Positions 14,998 to 23,111 of a stretch of DNA of 64,000 nt are shown here, piece after piece. Position numbers and translations under genes: made by a program. How positions within the stretch are numbered: the stretch's first letter is position 1; each line of letters starts with the position of its first letter. The DNA lies in the NCBI RefSeq assembly GCF_036346105.1, contig NZ_CP107811.1, forward strand, positions 1,550,001 to 1,614,000, in the 5' to 3' direction. The notes beneath the pieces were generated by a model. That model searched no databases. It was not told the origin of the DNA and was given only the letters and a program-made list of their open reading frames with translations. This DNA comes from Streptomyces sp. NBC_00539. Its GTDB lineage: Bacteria; Actinomycetota; Actinomycetes; Streptomycetales; Streptomycetaceae.

Positions 14998-17924
14998 GCC
15001 GACCTCGCCATGATGACGTCGCCGAGGAACGCGGCGAGCGAGCCGACCGAGCGCAGCGCGGGCAGCATCTGCTGGACGGAGACTTCGCCGGCCCGGGGCA
15101 GCCGGGCCTCGACCCGGTTCTTGAGCTGCATGATCATCACCGAGTCGAAGCCGAGGTCCTCGTGGAAGCGGGCTTCGCGTACGACGCGTTCCCTGGGGTA
15201 GCCGCCCACCTCGCTGACGGCCGCGACGACGGCCAGGAGGACCGGGTCGTCGTCGCGGTCGGGTGCCGCGGCCGGCGGGGGCACCGGCGCGGCCACCGGC
15301 TCGGGCGCGGGAGCCGGGGCCGGGGCCTGCCGGTCCCAGTAGCGGTGGGCGGCGGAGAACACGTACGGGGCGAGGGCTTCCACCACGCGGTGTTCGGGCT
15401 CGTACAGCTCCTCCCACCGCGGGTCCAGCCCGCACCGGTGGAGGGCGGCGACCGTCTCGGCGAGCTCGCGGCCGGTCGCGGCCCCGCCGGGGGCCGGATG
15501 CAGGAACTCCGCCCCGGTGGCGCGCCCGCCCCGGCCGGCGATCTCCAGCAGTTGGCTGCGCGGCCCGATCTCGATCAGGTGGGTCGGGGCGATGTCCGAG
15601 ACGAGCGCTCCCAGCGCGGTGTCCATGAGCACGGGCTCCTCGATCTGGTCCGCCCAGTAGTCGGCGTCCATGGGTTCGTGGCGCAGCATCCGGCCGTACC
15701 GGGTCGAGGCCAGCGGCAGCACGGGAGCCGCGCAGCGCACCGGCATCGTCCGCAGGTCCGCCGCGGCCGGGCCGAGCAGGGGTGAGTGGAAGGCGTGGGC
15801 GACGGGCAGCGATGTGGTCTTGACGCCGCGGAGGCCGAGCTCCTTGGCGATGCGGGCCAGGGCGTCGAGCGGGCCGGACAGCACCGTGTCGGTGGGGCCG
15901 TTGAGCGCGGCGGCCACCACTGCGGGCTCCCGGGCGAGGACCTCCGCCAGTTCGCCGGGGCCGGCGACGACGGCGGTCATACCGCCGCCCCGGGGCAGTT
16001 CGCTCATCAGGGCGCCCCGCCGGACCACCAGCCGGGCGGCTTCGCCGAGTTCGAGCGCGCCCGCGGTGACCGCGGCCGCGTACTCCCCGAGGCTGTGGCC
16101 GAGCACGGCGGCGGGGGTGACACCGAGCGAGGTGAGGGTGCGGGCGAGGGCGTAGCCGACGGCGAACAGCGCGGGCTGGGCGAACTCCGGCCGGTGCACC
16201 CGCTCGTCACCGCTGAGGATCAGCTCGCGCACCGAGGTCCCCAGGTGGCCGGCGAGGGCTTCGTCGGCCTCCCCGAGGTGGCGGCGGTAGGCGGGGGACT
16301 CGCGGTGGAGCCCGGCCGTCATGCCGGGGTACTCGGTGCCCTGCCCGGTGAAGAGGAAGGCCACCACCGGTCTGCCCCAGGGGCGGGCGGCTCCGGCCGT
16401 GTCGGGGCGCCCGGCCGCCTCGCGGAGCGCGTCCGCCAGCTCGTCGCTGTCGCGCACGGTGGCGGCGAAGCGGTACGGCAACCCGGTCTTGATCCGGTTG
16501 CTGCTCCAGCACAGGGCGGCCGCCGCGCCGCGCGGGCGCCGGGCCACCGCCTCGGCCTGCGCGGCGAGGTTGCGGCGCAGCGCCTCGGGGGTGTCGGCGC
16601 TGAGGGTGAAGACCCCCACGGCGCCCCGCGCCGCCCGGGCCCCGGTGGGGCGGGTGCGGGGCGCGCCGGGGCGGGGGGTGCGGGGTGCGGTGGCCAGGAC
16701 GGCGTGGGCGTTCGTACCGCCCATGCCGAAGCTGCTGACTCCGGCGAGGCTCTCCCCGCGCGGCAGCCGCATCGGCGACTTGAGCAGTCGCAGGCCGCGT
16801 TCGGCGAGCCGCAGCCGGGGGTTCTCCCGGCCGGCGTGGAGGCTGGCGGGCACGATGCGGTGGTGCAGGGCCAGCGCCGTCTTGATCAGGCCGGCGATGC
16901 CCGCGGCGCCTTCGGTGTGGCCGAGGTTGCCCTTGACGGAGCCGATCGCGCACGGCGTCTCGCGCACGGCGCCGTGCACCGCGCCGAGCGCCGCGCACTC
17001 GATGGCGTCGCCCAGGACGGTTCCGGTGCCGTGGGCCTCGACGAACGCGATGTGCTCGGGGGTCGTGCCGGCCCGCCGGTACGCGGAGTTCAGTACCCGC
17101 TCCTGCGACCAGCGGTTGGGGGCGATGACCCCGTTGCTGCGGCCGTCCTGGTTGACGGCGCTGCCCCGCAGCACCGCGTAGACCCGTTGGCCGTCCGCGA
17201 GCGCGTCGTCCAGCCGGCGCAGCACCACGAGGCCGACGCCGTCGCCGCGGCCGATGCCGTCGGCGTCCGCGCTGAACGGTTTGCAGCGCCCGTCGGAGGC
17301 GGCGAGGCCGAGCTGTTCGTACACCAGGCCCAGTGAGGGCGACAGGACGATGTTGACCCCGCCGGCGAGGGCGGTGTCGCATTCCCCGGTGAGCAGCGAG
17401 GAGGCCGCGAGGTGGACGGCGACGAGCGAGGACGAGCAGGCGGTGTCGACGGCGAGGCTCGGCCCGGTGAAGTTGAAGTGGTACGAGATCCGGTTGGCCG
17501 CCATCCCGGCGCTGCTGCCCGCGCCGAGCAGCGGGGTCACCCGGGCGAGGTCGCTCATGGTGAGCCGGCCCCACTCGCCGCCCATCACTCCGACGAACAC
17601 CCCGGTCTCGGTGCCGGAGAGTTCGCCGGGCGCGCGGCCGGAGTCCTCCAGCGCACGCCAGGCGCAGGGCAGCAGCAGCCGGTGGTGGGGATCCATGGCG
17701 GCGGCTTCGCGCGGGGCGACGGAGAAGAAGTCGCTGTCGAAGACATCGGCGTCGTCGATGAAGCCGCCGCTGCCGCAGACAGCGGGGAACTCCCGGTCCT
17801 CCCAGCGCTGCGCGGGGACCGGGCCGATACCGCTCCCGCCGCGCACCAGCAGGTCCCAGTACGCCTGCACGCCCGCCGCCCCGGGGAACGTGCAGTCGAT
17901 ACCGACGAGGGCGATGTCCCCCAT
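14994..17924 (-). CDS. Single-module type I PKS: KS-AT-ACP
   Basis: A 976-aa polyketide synthase with one minimal module. The KS (residues 1-430) has [16 protein letters not shown] and NLGHTEGAAG. The AT (about 530-830) has GHSLGE and HAFHS, the malonyl-type signature. The ACP (about 880-970) has FHEDLGFDSVMIMQLKN. No ketoreductase, dehydratase or thioesterase is present, so it would deliver a beta-ketoacyl-ACP. It has no long N-terminal docking helix. Position: downstream of FAAL, the acyl-CoA-dehydrogenase-like gene and an ACP (TGATG overlap), and upstream of KSIII. I infer a single malonyl extension of a fatty acyl chain to give the beta-ketoacyl substrate of the KSIII-like enzyme, as RkE-type chemistry requires in RK-682-like tetronates. 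Confidence 0.9.
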   Translation of the reverse strand: MGDIALVGIDCTFPGAAGVQAYWDLLVRGGSGIGPVPAQRWEDREFPAVCGSGGFIDDADVFDSDFFSVAPREAAAMDPHHRLLLPCAWRALEDSGRAPGELSGTETGVFVGVMGGEWGRLTMSDLARVTPLLGAGSSAGMAANRISYHFNFTGPSLAVDTACSSSLVAVHLAASSLLTGECDTALAGGVNIVLSPSLGLVYEQLGLAASDGRCKPFSADADGIGRGDGVGLVVLRRLDDALADGQRVYAVLRGSAVNQDGRSNGVIAPNRWSQERVLNSAYRRAGTTPEHIAFVEAHGTGTVLGDAIECAALGAVHGAVRETPCAIGSVKGNLGHTEGAAGIAGLIKTALALHHRIVPASLHAGRENPRLRLAERGLRLLKSPMRLPRGESLAGVSSFGMGGTNAHAVLATAPRTPRPGAPRTRPTGARAARGAVGVFTLSADTPEALRRNLAAQAEAVARRPRGAAAALCWSSNRIKTGLPYRFAATVRDSDELADALREAAGRPDTAGAARPWGRPVVAFLFTGQGTEYPGMTAGLHRESPAYRRHLGEADEALAGHLGTSVRELILSGDERVHRPEFAQPALFAVGYALARTLTSLGVTPAAVLGHSLGEYAAAVTAGALELGEAARLVVRRGALMSELPRGGGMTAVVAGPGELAEVLAREPAVVAAALNGPTDTVLSGPLDALARIAKELGLRGVKTTSLPVAHAFHSPLLGPAAADLRTMPVRCAAPVLPLASTRYGRMLRHEPMDADYWADQIEEPVLMDTALGALVSDIAPTHLIEIGPRSQLLEIAGRGGRATGAEFLHPAPGGAATGRELAETVAALHRCGLDPRWEELYEPEHRVVEALAPYVFSAAHRYWDRQAPAPAPAPEPVAAPVPPPAAAPDRDDDPVLLAVVAAVSEVGGYPRERVVREARFHEDLGFDSVMIMQLKNRVEARLPRAGEVSVQQMLPALRSVGSLAAFLGDVIMARSA

Positions 17925-18271
17925 CAGCGCTGGTCCCGCGCGGGCGCCAGGGTGGCGGACGGGGCGTCTTCGGTGGCCGGGGCGGGCACCGGGAGGACCT
18001 GCTCCAGGTGCCGGACCAGTGCGGTCACGGTCGGGTGGTCCCACAGCAGGGTGGGTTCGACCTCCAGGCCGAACTCGTCCTCCAGGTCGCCGCAGAGGCT
18101 GAGCGCCGCCACGGAGTCCATTCCGTACTCGGCGAGCGGCACGCCCGGGTCGATGCTCTCGGGCGCGCGGCGCAAGTACAGCGAAAGCCGGTCCATCAGC
18201 CACTCGTGCGGCAGGACCCCGCCGCCCGTGGTGGTGGGGTGTGTGCCGGTCAGGGCGCTGGGAACGGTCAT
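17924..18271 (-). CDS. Discrete acyl carrier protein (FAAL partner)
   Basis: A 115-aa carrier protein with the attachment serine in LAEYGMDSVAALSLCGDLEDEFG. The N-terminus has a Thr/Gly-rich extension and the C-terminus an Ala/Pro-rich tail. It follows the FAAL and acyl-CoA-dehydrogenase-like genes and overlaps the KS-AT-ACP gene by one base (TGATG). FAAL enzymes transfer acyl-adenylates to such ACPs, so this is the likely loading ACP. The start at 18271 is supported by GAAGGAGA at six to seven bases; the longer frame upstream belongs to another gene. Confidence 0.9.
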   Translation of the reverse strand: MTVPSALTGTHPTTTGGGVLPHEWLMDRLSLYLRRAPESIDPGVPLAEYGMDSVAALSLCGDLEDEFGLEVEPTLLWDHPTVTALVRHLEQVLPVPAPATEDAPSATLAPARDQR

Positions 18272-18327
18272 CGTGGTCTCCTTCGATGCGTACGGGGCGT
18301 GCGGCCGCCGGGGTCGCCCGGGGGGCG

Positions 18328-20091
18328 TCAACCGGGGATCGGGGTGGAGTAGAGGTCGTAGCTGATCTGGGTGCTGAACCGGAGCTGGACCTCGTGCCGG
18401 ATCCGCGTCTCGCACTCCGGCGGCAAGTCCGCGACCCGGGTCCCCAGCCGCCGGGCGATGCGGTGCAGCGCGGCGGCGGCCCAGCACGGGTCGGCGAGGA
18501 ACGGGTCGGGTCCGTAGCGGGCCTGGTCCCACAGCCCGAGTACGGCGGCCGCCGCCAGGAGCAGCGCGTAGCGGTCCATGAGGGCGAACCGCGCGGGCTG
18601 CGCCGTGGACGCGGACCCGGCGGCCTCCAGCCGCAGCACCCGCCGGCGGACGTCGCGCAGTTCCTCGACGAGCTGCCCGGCCAGGGTGCGCAGGGCGCGT
18701 TCGACGGGACCGCTGCCTTCGACGCCCGCGGCGACCACCAGCATCGACGCGGTGAGGGAGTCCCGCCCGCAGGCCAGGCTCAGCCGGTCGGTGCGCAGCG
18801 GCGGCAGGTCGCCGCGCAGCCTGAACAACCCGGCCGGCGCCTCGTCCTCGATGAACCACGAGCTGCGGGCCAGGCGCGGCATCTGGGGGATGACGGTGGC
18901 CTGGCACGCGACGGTACCGGCGTGGCCGAGGCTGAGCACGGGCACGTCCCGGACGTGCTTCTGGAAGATCCCGAGGGTGCCCTCGCGGGTGTAGAACCCG
19001 GAGCCGAGGACGATCGACAGGTCGTACATGGTCTCGGTGAGCACCCGCGGCAGCAGGTACTTGAGCGCCGCCGAGTAGACGCTGGTCTCGGCGGGCAGCA
19101 GGTGCAGGGCGCGGGTGGCGACGACGGCGAGGCTGTCGTACAGCAGCAGGTTGACGAACGCGTTGGTCAGCGCGGCGCCGGTCCGGCCGTCGATTCCGCG
19201 GCCCTGCCAGCCGCCGGAGTTCTCCCGGTCGAAGCGGACGGCGGTGCGCAGGCTGGTGTCGAGCGCCGCGACGGCGGTCGCGGAGATCACCGTACGGCTG
19301 ATCTGGAAGGACCGCAGGGCGGTCTCGATGCCGCTGCCCTCGGGCCCCAGCAGGGCGGACTCGGGCACCGGACAGTCGTCGAACTCGACACCGGCCCAGC
19401 GGCAGCCGCGCAGCCCGACGTGGGTGCGCCGGGCGGCGACCGCCGTACGGGCGTCGGTCAGCTGCTCGGGGTCCAGCAGCAGCACCGAGTGGCTGCGGCT
19501 GCCGGGCGCCGGGTCGGTCCGGCAGAACAGGACCAGGGCGCCGGCCCGTTCCAGGTTGTTGACCATCGGCTTGCCGCCGCTGATCAGGTAGCCGCGCGGG
19601 CCGCGGCGCGCGGTGACCTGGCTGCGGACGTAGTCGTTGCTGTGGGCGGTCTCGTGCTGGGCGATGGCCGCCTTGCCGCCGCCGCGCAGCAGTGCGGCGA
19701 GCCGGTGGCGCTGGCGGGAGCTCCCGGCGGCCCACACGTCGGAGGCCGCCATGAAGGTGGTCATGCCGTGTCCCATGGCCAGGCCCACGTCCCGGCGGAG
19801 CACCGGGCGCATGATCCTCACCAGGGTGTCCATGCCGTCGAGGCGTCCGCCCAGGGCGCGCGGCACGTACTCGTCGGTGATCCGGAAGTCGTCGAGCAGC
19901 GCCTCGCCGGCGGCGAAGGGCACGGCGGCCCGGTCCGCTTCCAGCAGCGCGGTGTAGCCGACGGGGTTGGCCGGGTCCGAGGGGTCGCCGAACAGTGCCT
20001 CCAGCCGGGCGACGCGCTCGCGCACCGCACTCTCCCGGTGGTGGGCGTCGCGGCCCTGCGCCACGGCCGGGTCGCCGAGCAGCGACGTCAC
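18328..20091 (-). CDS. Acyl-CoA/acyl-ACP dehydrogenase-like flavoprotein, extended
   Basis: A protein of 587 aa, clearly longer than the usual 380-400. The N-terminal half follows the acyl-CoA dehydrogenase pattern (AIAQHETAHSNDYVR...GYLISGGKPMVNN, then VEFDDCPVPESALLGPEGSG). The C-terminal helical domain has LGSGFYTREGTLGIFQKHVRD, matching the family GGxGYTRExPxxRxxRDAR. Where medium-chain enzymes have the catalytic glutamate in YEGT, this protein has HAGT, so the standard base is missing. An extra C-terminal region of about 150 residues is Arg/Ala-rich. The start is GTG at 20091, overlapping the FAAL stop by four bases (GTGA). In FAAL-ACP systems these enzymes usually desaturate the acyl-ACP; here activity is uncertain. 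Confidence 0.82.
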   Translation of the reverse strand: MTSLLGDPAVAQGRDAHHRESAVRERVARLEALFGDPSDPANPVGYTALLEADRAAVPFAAGEALLDDFRITDEYVPRALGGRLDGMDTLVRIMRPVLRRDVGLAMGHGMTTFMAASDVWAAGSSRQRHRLAALLRGGGKAAIAQHETAHSNDYVRSQVTARRGPRGYLISGGKPMVNNLERAGALVLFCRTDPAPGSRSHSVLLLDPEQLTDARTAVAARRTHVGLRGCRWAGVEFDDCPVPESALLGPEGSGIETALRSFQISRTVISATAVAALDTSLRTAVRFDRENSGGWQGRGIDGRTGAALTNAFVNLLLYDSLAVVATRALHLLPAETSVYSAALKYLLPRVLTETMYDLSIVLGSGFYTREGTLGIFQKHVRDVPVLSLGHAGTVACQATVIPQMPRLARSSWFIEDEAPAGLFRLRGDLPPLRTDRLSLACGRDSLTASMLVVAAGVEGSGPVERALRTLAGQLVEELRDVRRRVLRLEAAGSASTAQPARFALMDRYALLLAAAAVLGLWDQARYGPDPFLADPCWAAAALHRIARRLGTRVADLPPECETRIRHEVQLRFSTQISYDLYSTPIPG

Positions 20092-21899
20092 CAACGCCGG
20101 CCTCCGTCGGCTCCTTCCGGCCGCAGCAGGTCTTCGCCGAACAGCACGTCGTCGGCGCGGGCCAGGGCCCGTACGTCCGGGGTGAGGACCTCGTACTCGC
20201 CGCGCACCACGCCGTCGAGGAACAGGGTGCGCATCAGGGTGCGCTGCACCTTGCCGCTGCTGGTGCGGCGTACGGCGCCGGGCCGGACCAGCAGCACGTT
20301 GCCGGCCGGGATCTCGAACTCCTTGCCGATCAGCGCCTGGATCTTCTGCGCGACGGTCCTCAGCTCCGCGGAGCCGGCGCCCCGCACCTCCTGGATGAGG
20401 ACGAGGTGTTCGCGGCCGGCGTCCACGGAGAACGCGGCGCCCACACCGAAGGTCAGGGCCGGGCTGACGGTCCGGGCCGCCCACTCGATGTCCTGCGGGT
20501 AGACGTTGCGGCCGTTGATGATGATGACTTCCTTGAGGCGTCCGGTGACGTACAGCTCGCCGTCGTCGAACATCCCGAGGTCGCCGGTGCGCAGGAAGCC
20601 GCTCTCCTCGTCGTTGAGGCTGGCGCGGAAGGTCCGGATGGTCTCGGTGGGCCGCTTCCAGTAGCCGCGGGCCACGCTGTATCCGCGCAGCCAGATCTCG
20701 CCGACGGCGCCGGGCGGCAGCTCGTGGTGGGTCAGCGGGTCCACGATGCGCACCTCGATGTCGACCGGCTTGCCGCAGCCGACCAGCGTCTGCACCCGCT
20801 CCTCGGCGCCCGCGCCGGCGGCCCGGTCGCGTTCCAGGGCGCTCTTGTCGAAGTCCTTGCGCACGTGGGGGGTGCCGGGGGTGCCGCCGGAGACGACGAG
20901 GGTCGCCTCGGCCAGTCCGTAGCAGGGCCGCAGCGCCTCGGGCCGGAAACCGGCGGGGGCGAAGCGGGCGGCGAACTCGTCGAGGCTCTCGGGGCGGACG
21001 GGTTCGGCGCCGTTGAGGGCGAGGCGCCAGCGGGACAGGTCGAGGGCGGCGACCTGTTCGTCCTTGACGCGGCGCACGCACAGGTCGTAGCAGAAGTTGG
21101 GGCCGCCGCCGACGGTGACGCCGTACTCGTCGATGGCCTGGAGCCAGCGCAGGGGCCGCTTGACGAAGGACAGCGGGGTCACCTGCACGCTGTGCGTGCC
21201 CAGCCAGACGGGGTGCAGGAGGTGCGCGACGAGGCCCATGTCGTGGAAGTACGGCAGCCAGCTGCCGAAGCGGTCCTCGCGGGTGGTGTGGAGCAGCTTC
21301 TGCAGCGCGGCCTGGTTGGCGAGCAGGTTGCGGTGGGTGACGGTCACGCCGCGCGGTTCGGAGACGGACCCGGAGGTGTACTGGAGGAAGGCGTAGTCGT
21401 CCTGGCGTACGGTGACGGGCCGCCAGGCGTCGGCGTCGCCGATCCCGGGGACGTCGCTGACCACGCAGGCCGCGTCGGGGCGGGAGTTGCGGGCGAGCCA
21501 GAGGGCGACCTCGGGGGCGGCGGCCGTCTCGGTGAGGACGACCTTCGCGCCGGTGTCCTGGAGGACGGCGGTGGTGCGGTTCAGCCGCTTGTCGCGGCCG
21601 GCCTCGCCGGGCAGCGGAACGGGAACGGCGACGGCGCCCGCGTAGAGGCAGCCGGCGAAGGCCTTGAGGAACTCGACGGTCGAGGAGTAGGCGAGCAGGA
21701 CGGGCTGCTCGCCCACCCCGTATTCCTGGAGGCAGGCGGCGATCCGTCTCGCCTCCCGGTCCAGCTCCCCGTAGGTGAGGTGTTCGGCCACCGTTCCGCC
21801 TGCGGTGTCGCGGAGGAAGATGTGCACATCCTCGTCGGCGAGTTCCGCCGCCCGCGCGCGGAGCAGTTCGGTGAAGGTGGCGAAGCGTGACTCTGACAT
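20088..21899 (-). CDS. Fatty acyl-AMP ligase (FAAL)
   Basis: A 603-aa AMP-forming ligase of the FAAL type. Motifs are LQYTSGSVSEPRGVTVTHRNLLAN (the A3 loop with the FAAL-typical 'PRGV'), WLPYFHDMGL, PCYGLAEATLVVSGG, FLRTGDLG, and TSSGKVQRTL with the C-terminal catalytic lysine. FAALs activate free fatty acids to acyl-adenylates and load them on an ACP instead of CoA. This gene is first in the minus-strand operon ending at 10935. The start at 21899 was chosen because GAGGGG lies nine bases upstream; ATG at 21908 is also possible but has no spacer. The long open frame upstream of it (to 22691) is an antisense shadow of the acyltransferase gene. Confidence 0.92.
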   Translation of the reverse strand: MSESRFATFTELLRARAAELADEDVHIFLRDTAGGTVAEHLTYGELDREARRIAACLQEYGVGEQPVLLAYSSTVEFLKAFAGCLYAGAVAVPVPLPGEAGRDKRLNRTTAVLQDTGAKVVLTETAAAPEVALWLARNSRPDAACVVSDVPGIGDADAWRPVTVRQDDYAFLQYTSGSVSEPRGVTVTHRNLLANQAALQKLLHTTREDRFGSWLPYFHDMGLVAHLLHPVWLGTHSVQVTPLSFVKRPLRWLQAIDEYGVTVGGGPNFCYDLCVRRVKDEQVAALDLSRWRLALNGAEPVRPESLDEFAARFAPAGFRPEALRPCYGLAEATLVVSGGTPGTPHVRKDFDKSALERDRAAGAGAEERVQTLVGCGKPVDIEVRIVDPLTHHELPPGAVGEIWLRGYSVARGYWKRPTETIRTFRASLNDEESGFLRTGDLGMFDDGELYVTGRLKEVIIINGRNVYPQDIEWAARTVSPALTFGVGAAFSVDAGREHLVLIQEVRGAGSAELRTVAQKIQALIGKEFEIPAGNVLLVRPGAVRRTSSGKVQRTLMRTLFLDGVVRGEYEVLTPDVRALARADDVLFGEDLLRPEGADGGRRW

Positions 21900-22055
21900 C
21901 CGCGGCATCCCCTCGCGTCTGCGGGCCCCCGTGGAGTGGCGGACCTCGTCTTCGCGCCGATGGTCCCCGTACGTCCTTAAGGGGCGCTTGCGCGCGTCGC
22001 ACTCAGGGGGTGGCAGGGGTGCGCGGAGCCTGGGGGCGGGCAGGAGGCTCGGGGC
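21900..22055. promoter_or_regulatory. Divergent control region with paired AGGGG(G)T motifs
   Basis: A 156-base region between FAAL (minus) and the acyltransferase gene (plus). It contains CCTTAAGG (palindromic, about 21975-21982) and two direct motifs, CAGGGGGT (22004-22011) and CAGGGGT (22014-22020). AGGAGG (22041-22046) is the ribosome site for the plus-strand gene. Related AGGGGT motifs occur upstream of the MFS gene, the aminomutase gene and a PKS gene. Confidence 0.4.
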
Positions 22056-23039
22056 ATGAACACCAACACCGACACCAGTGCCGACGCCGGGGCCACGCAG
22101 CCGTCGGCGCTCGTCTTCCCCGGGATGCAGCCGACCGCCTTCTCCGAGGTCGCGAAGTTCATGCTGGTCAACCCGTACGCGCGCGAGCTGTACGCGATCG
22201 CGGACGAGGTGCTCGGCTACCGGCTGGCCGACCGCTACCAGCAGACGGAGGGCGACTATTCCCTGTACGGGCAGATCTCGTTCGTCGTGAACTGCCTGGC
22301 GCTGGCGCGCTGGGCGGCGGACCGGCTGGACGTCACCCCTGCCTTCGTCACGGGTCCCAGCTTCGGCGCGCGGGCCGCCGCCGTGCACTGCGGGGTCCTC
22401 GAATTCCCCGACGCGGTACGGATGACGGCACGGCTGGCGACCGTGATGGACGAGTACTTCGCACGCGAGCACCCGGCCCTGGTGACCCAGTCCATCGCGC
22501 GGGTGCCGCAGGAGAAGGTGGAGCTGCTGCGGCGGGAACTCGACGAGCGGGGCGAGTGGAGCGACGTCTCCTGCGTCGTCGACCACGACTTCACGATGCT
22601 GACGGTCCACGAGTCCGTACTGGACTGGCTCCAGCGGCGGATCCGCTCGCTGGGCGGGATGCCGATGTACACGATGAAGCCGCCCATGCACTCGTACCTC
22701 TTCGGCGGGCTGCGGGACCGGGTGGACGCGGAGGTCTTCGACGCGATGACCTGGTCCGAGCCCCGGCTGCCGGTGGTCGCCGACCAGGACGGCCGGGTGG
22801 TGACCACCGGCGAGGGCGTGCGCGGCATGCTGCTGGACGGCTTCGTACGGACGGTGCGCTGGCCCGACGTGGTGGACACCCTGGCCCGGGCGGGGGTCGG
22901 CCGGCTGTACGTGTCCGGGCAGGACGGGCTGTTCACCCGGGTGGCCTGCACCACGCGCGCCTTCGAGGTGGTGCCGATGACGCCCCGCTCCGCGATGCGC
23001 CCGGCGCCGCGCCGGATGCCGGTGGCGGCTGCCGCCTGA
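22056..23039 (+). CDS. Stand-alone acyltransferase (malonyltransferase fold, VinK-like)
   Basis: A 327-aa protein with the fold of FabD/PKS AT domains. The nucleophile elbow is GPSFGA (S102) where most have GHSxG, so the residue before Ser is Pro rather than His, and the catalytic His is in KPPMHSYLF (about 210). The N-terminal FPGxQ is altered to FPGMQ. Similar stand-alone acyltransferases in macrolactam clusters (VinK) move aminoacyl units from a discrete ACP to the PKS loading ACP. Here it lies near a discrete ACP, two adenylation enzymes and an aminomutase, so I infer an aminoacyl or acyl shuttle. A malonyltransferase role is the alternative. A strong AGGAGG site precedes the ATG. Confidence 0.8.
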   Translation: MNTNTDTSADAGATQPSALVFPGMQPTAFSEVAKFMLVNPYARELYAIADEVLGYRLADRYQQTEGDYSLYGQISFVVNCLALARWAADRLDVTPAFVTGPSFGARAAAVHCGVLEFPDAVRMTARLATVMDEYFAREHPALVTQSIARVPQEKVELLRRELDERGEWSDVSCVVDHDFTMLTVHESVLDWLQRRIRSLGGMPMYTMKPPMHSYLFGGLRDRVDAEVFDAMTWSEPRLPVVADQDGRVVTTGEGVRGMLLDGFVRTVRWPDVVDTLARAGVGRLYVSGQDGLFTRVACTTRAFEVVPMTPRSAMRPAPRRMPVAAAA

Positions 23040-23050
23040 CGCCTGCGCGC

Positions 23051-23090
23051 CCGAAGGGGGCCGGTGCCCGTCGGCACCGGCCCCCTTCGG
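23051..23090. terminator. Bidirectional terminator hairpin
   Basis: Two perfect 18-base arms (23051-23068 and 23073-23090) with a four-base loop lie between the convergent stops of the acyltransferase gene and the quinoprotein gene. Confidence 0.85.
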
Positions 23091-23111
23091 CGTTCCCTCA
23101 CACCGCGACCG

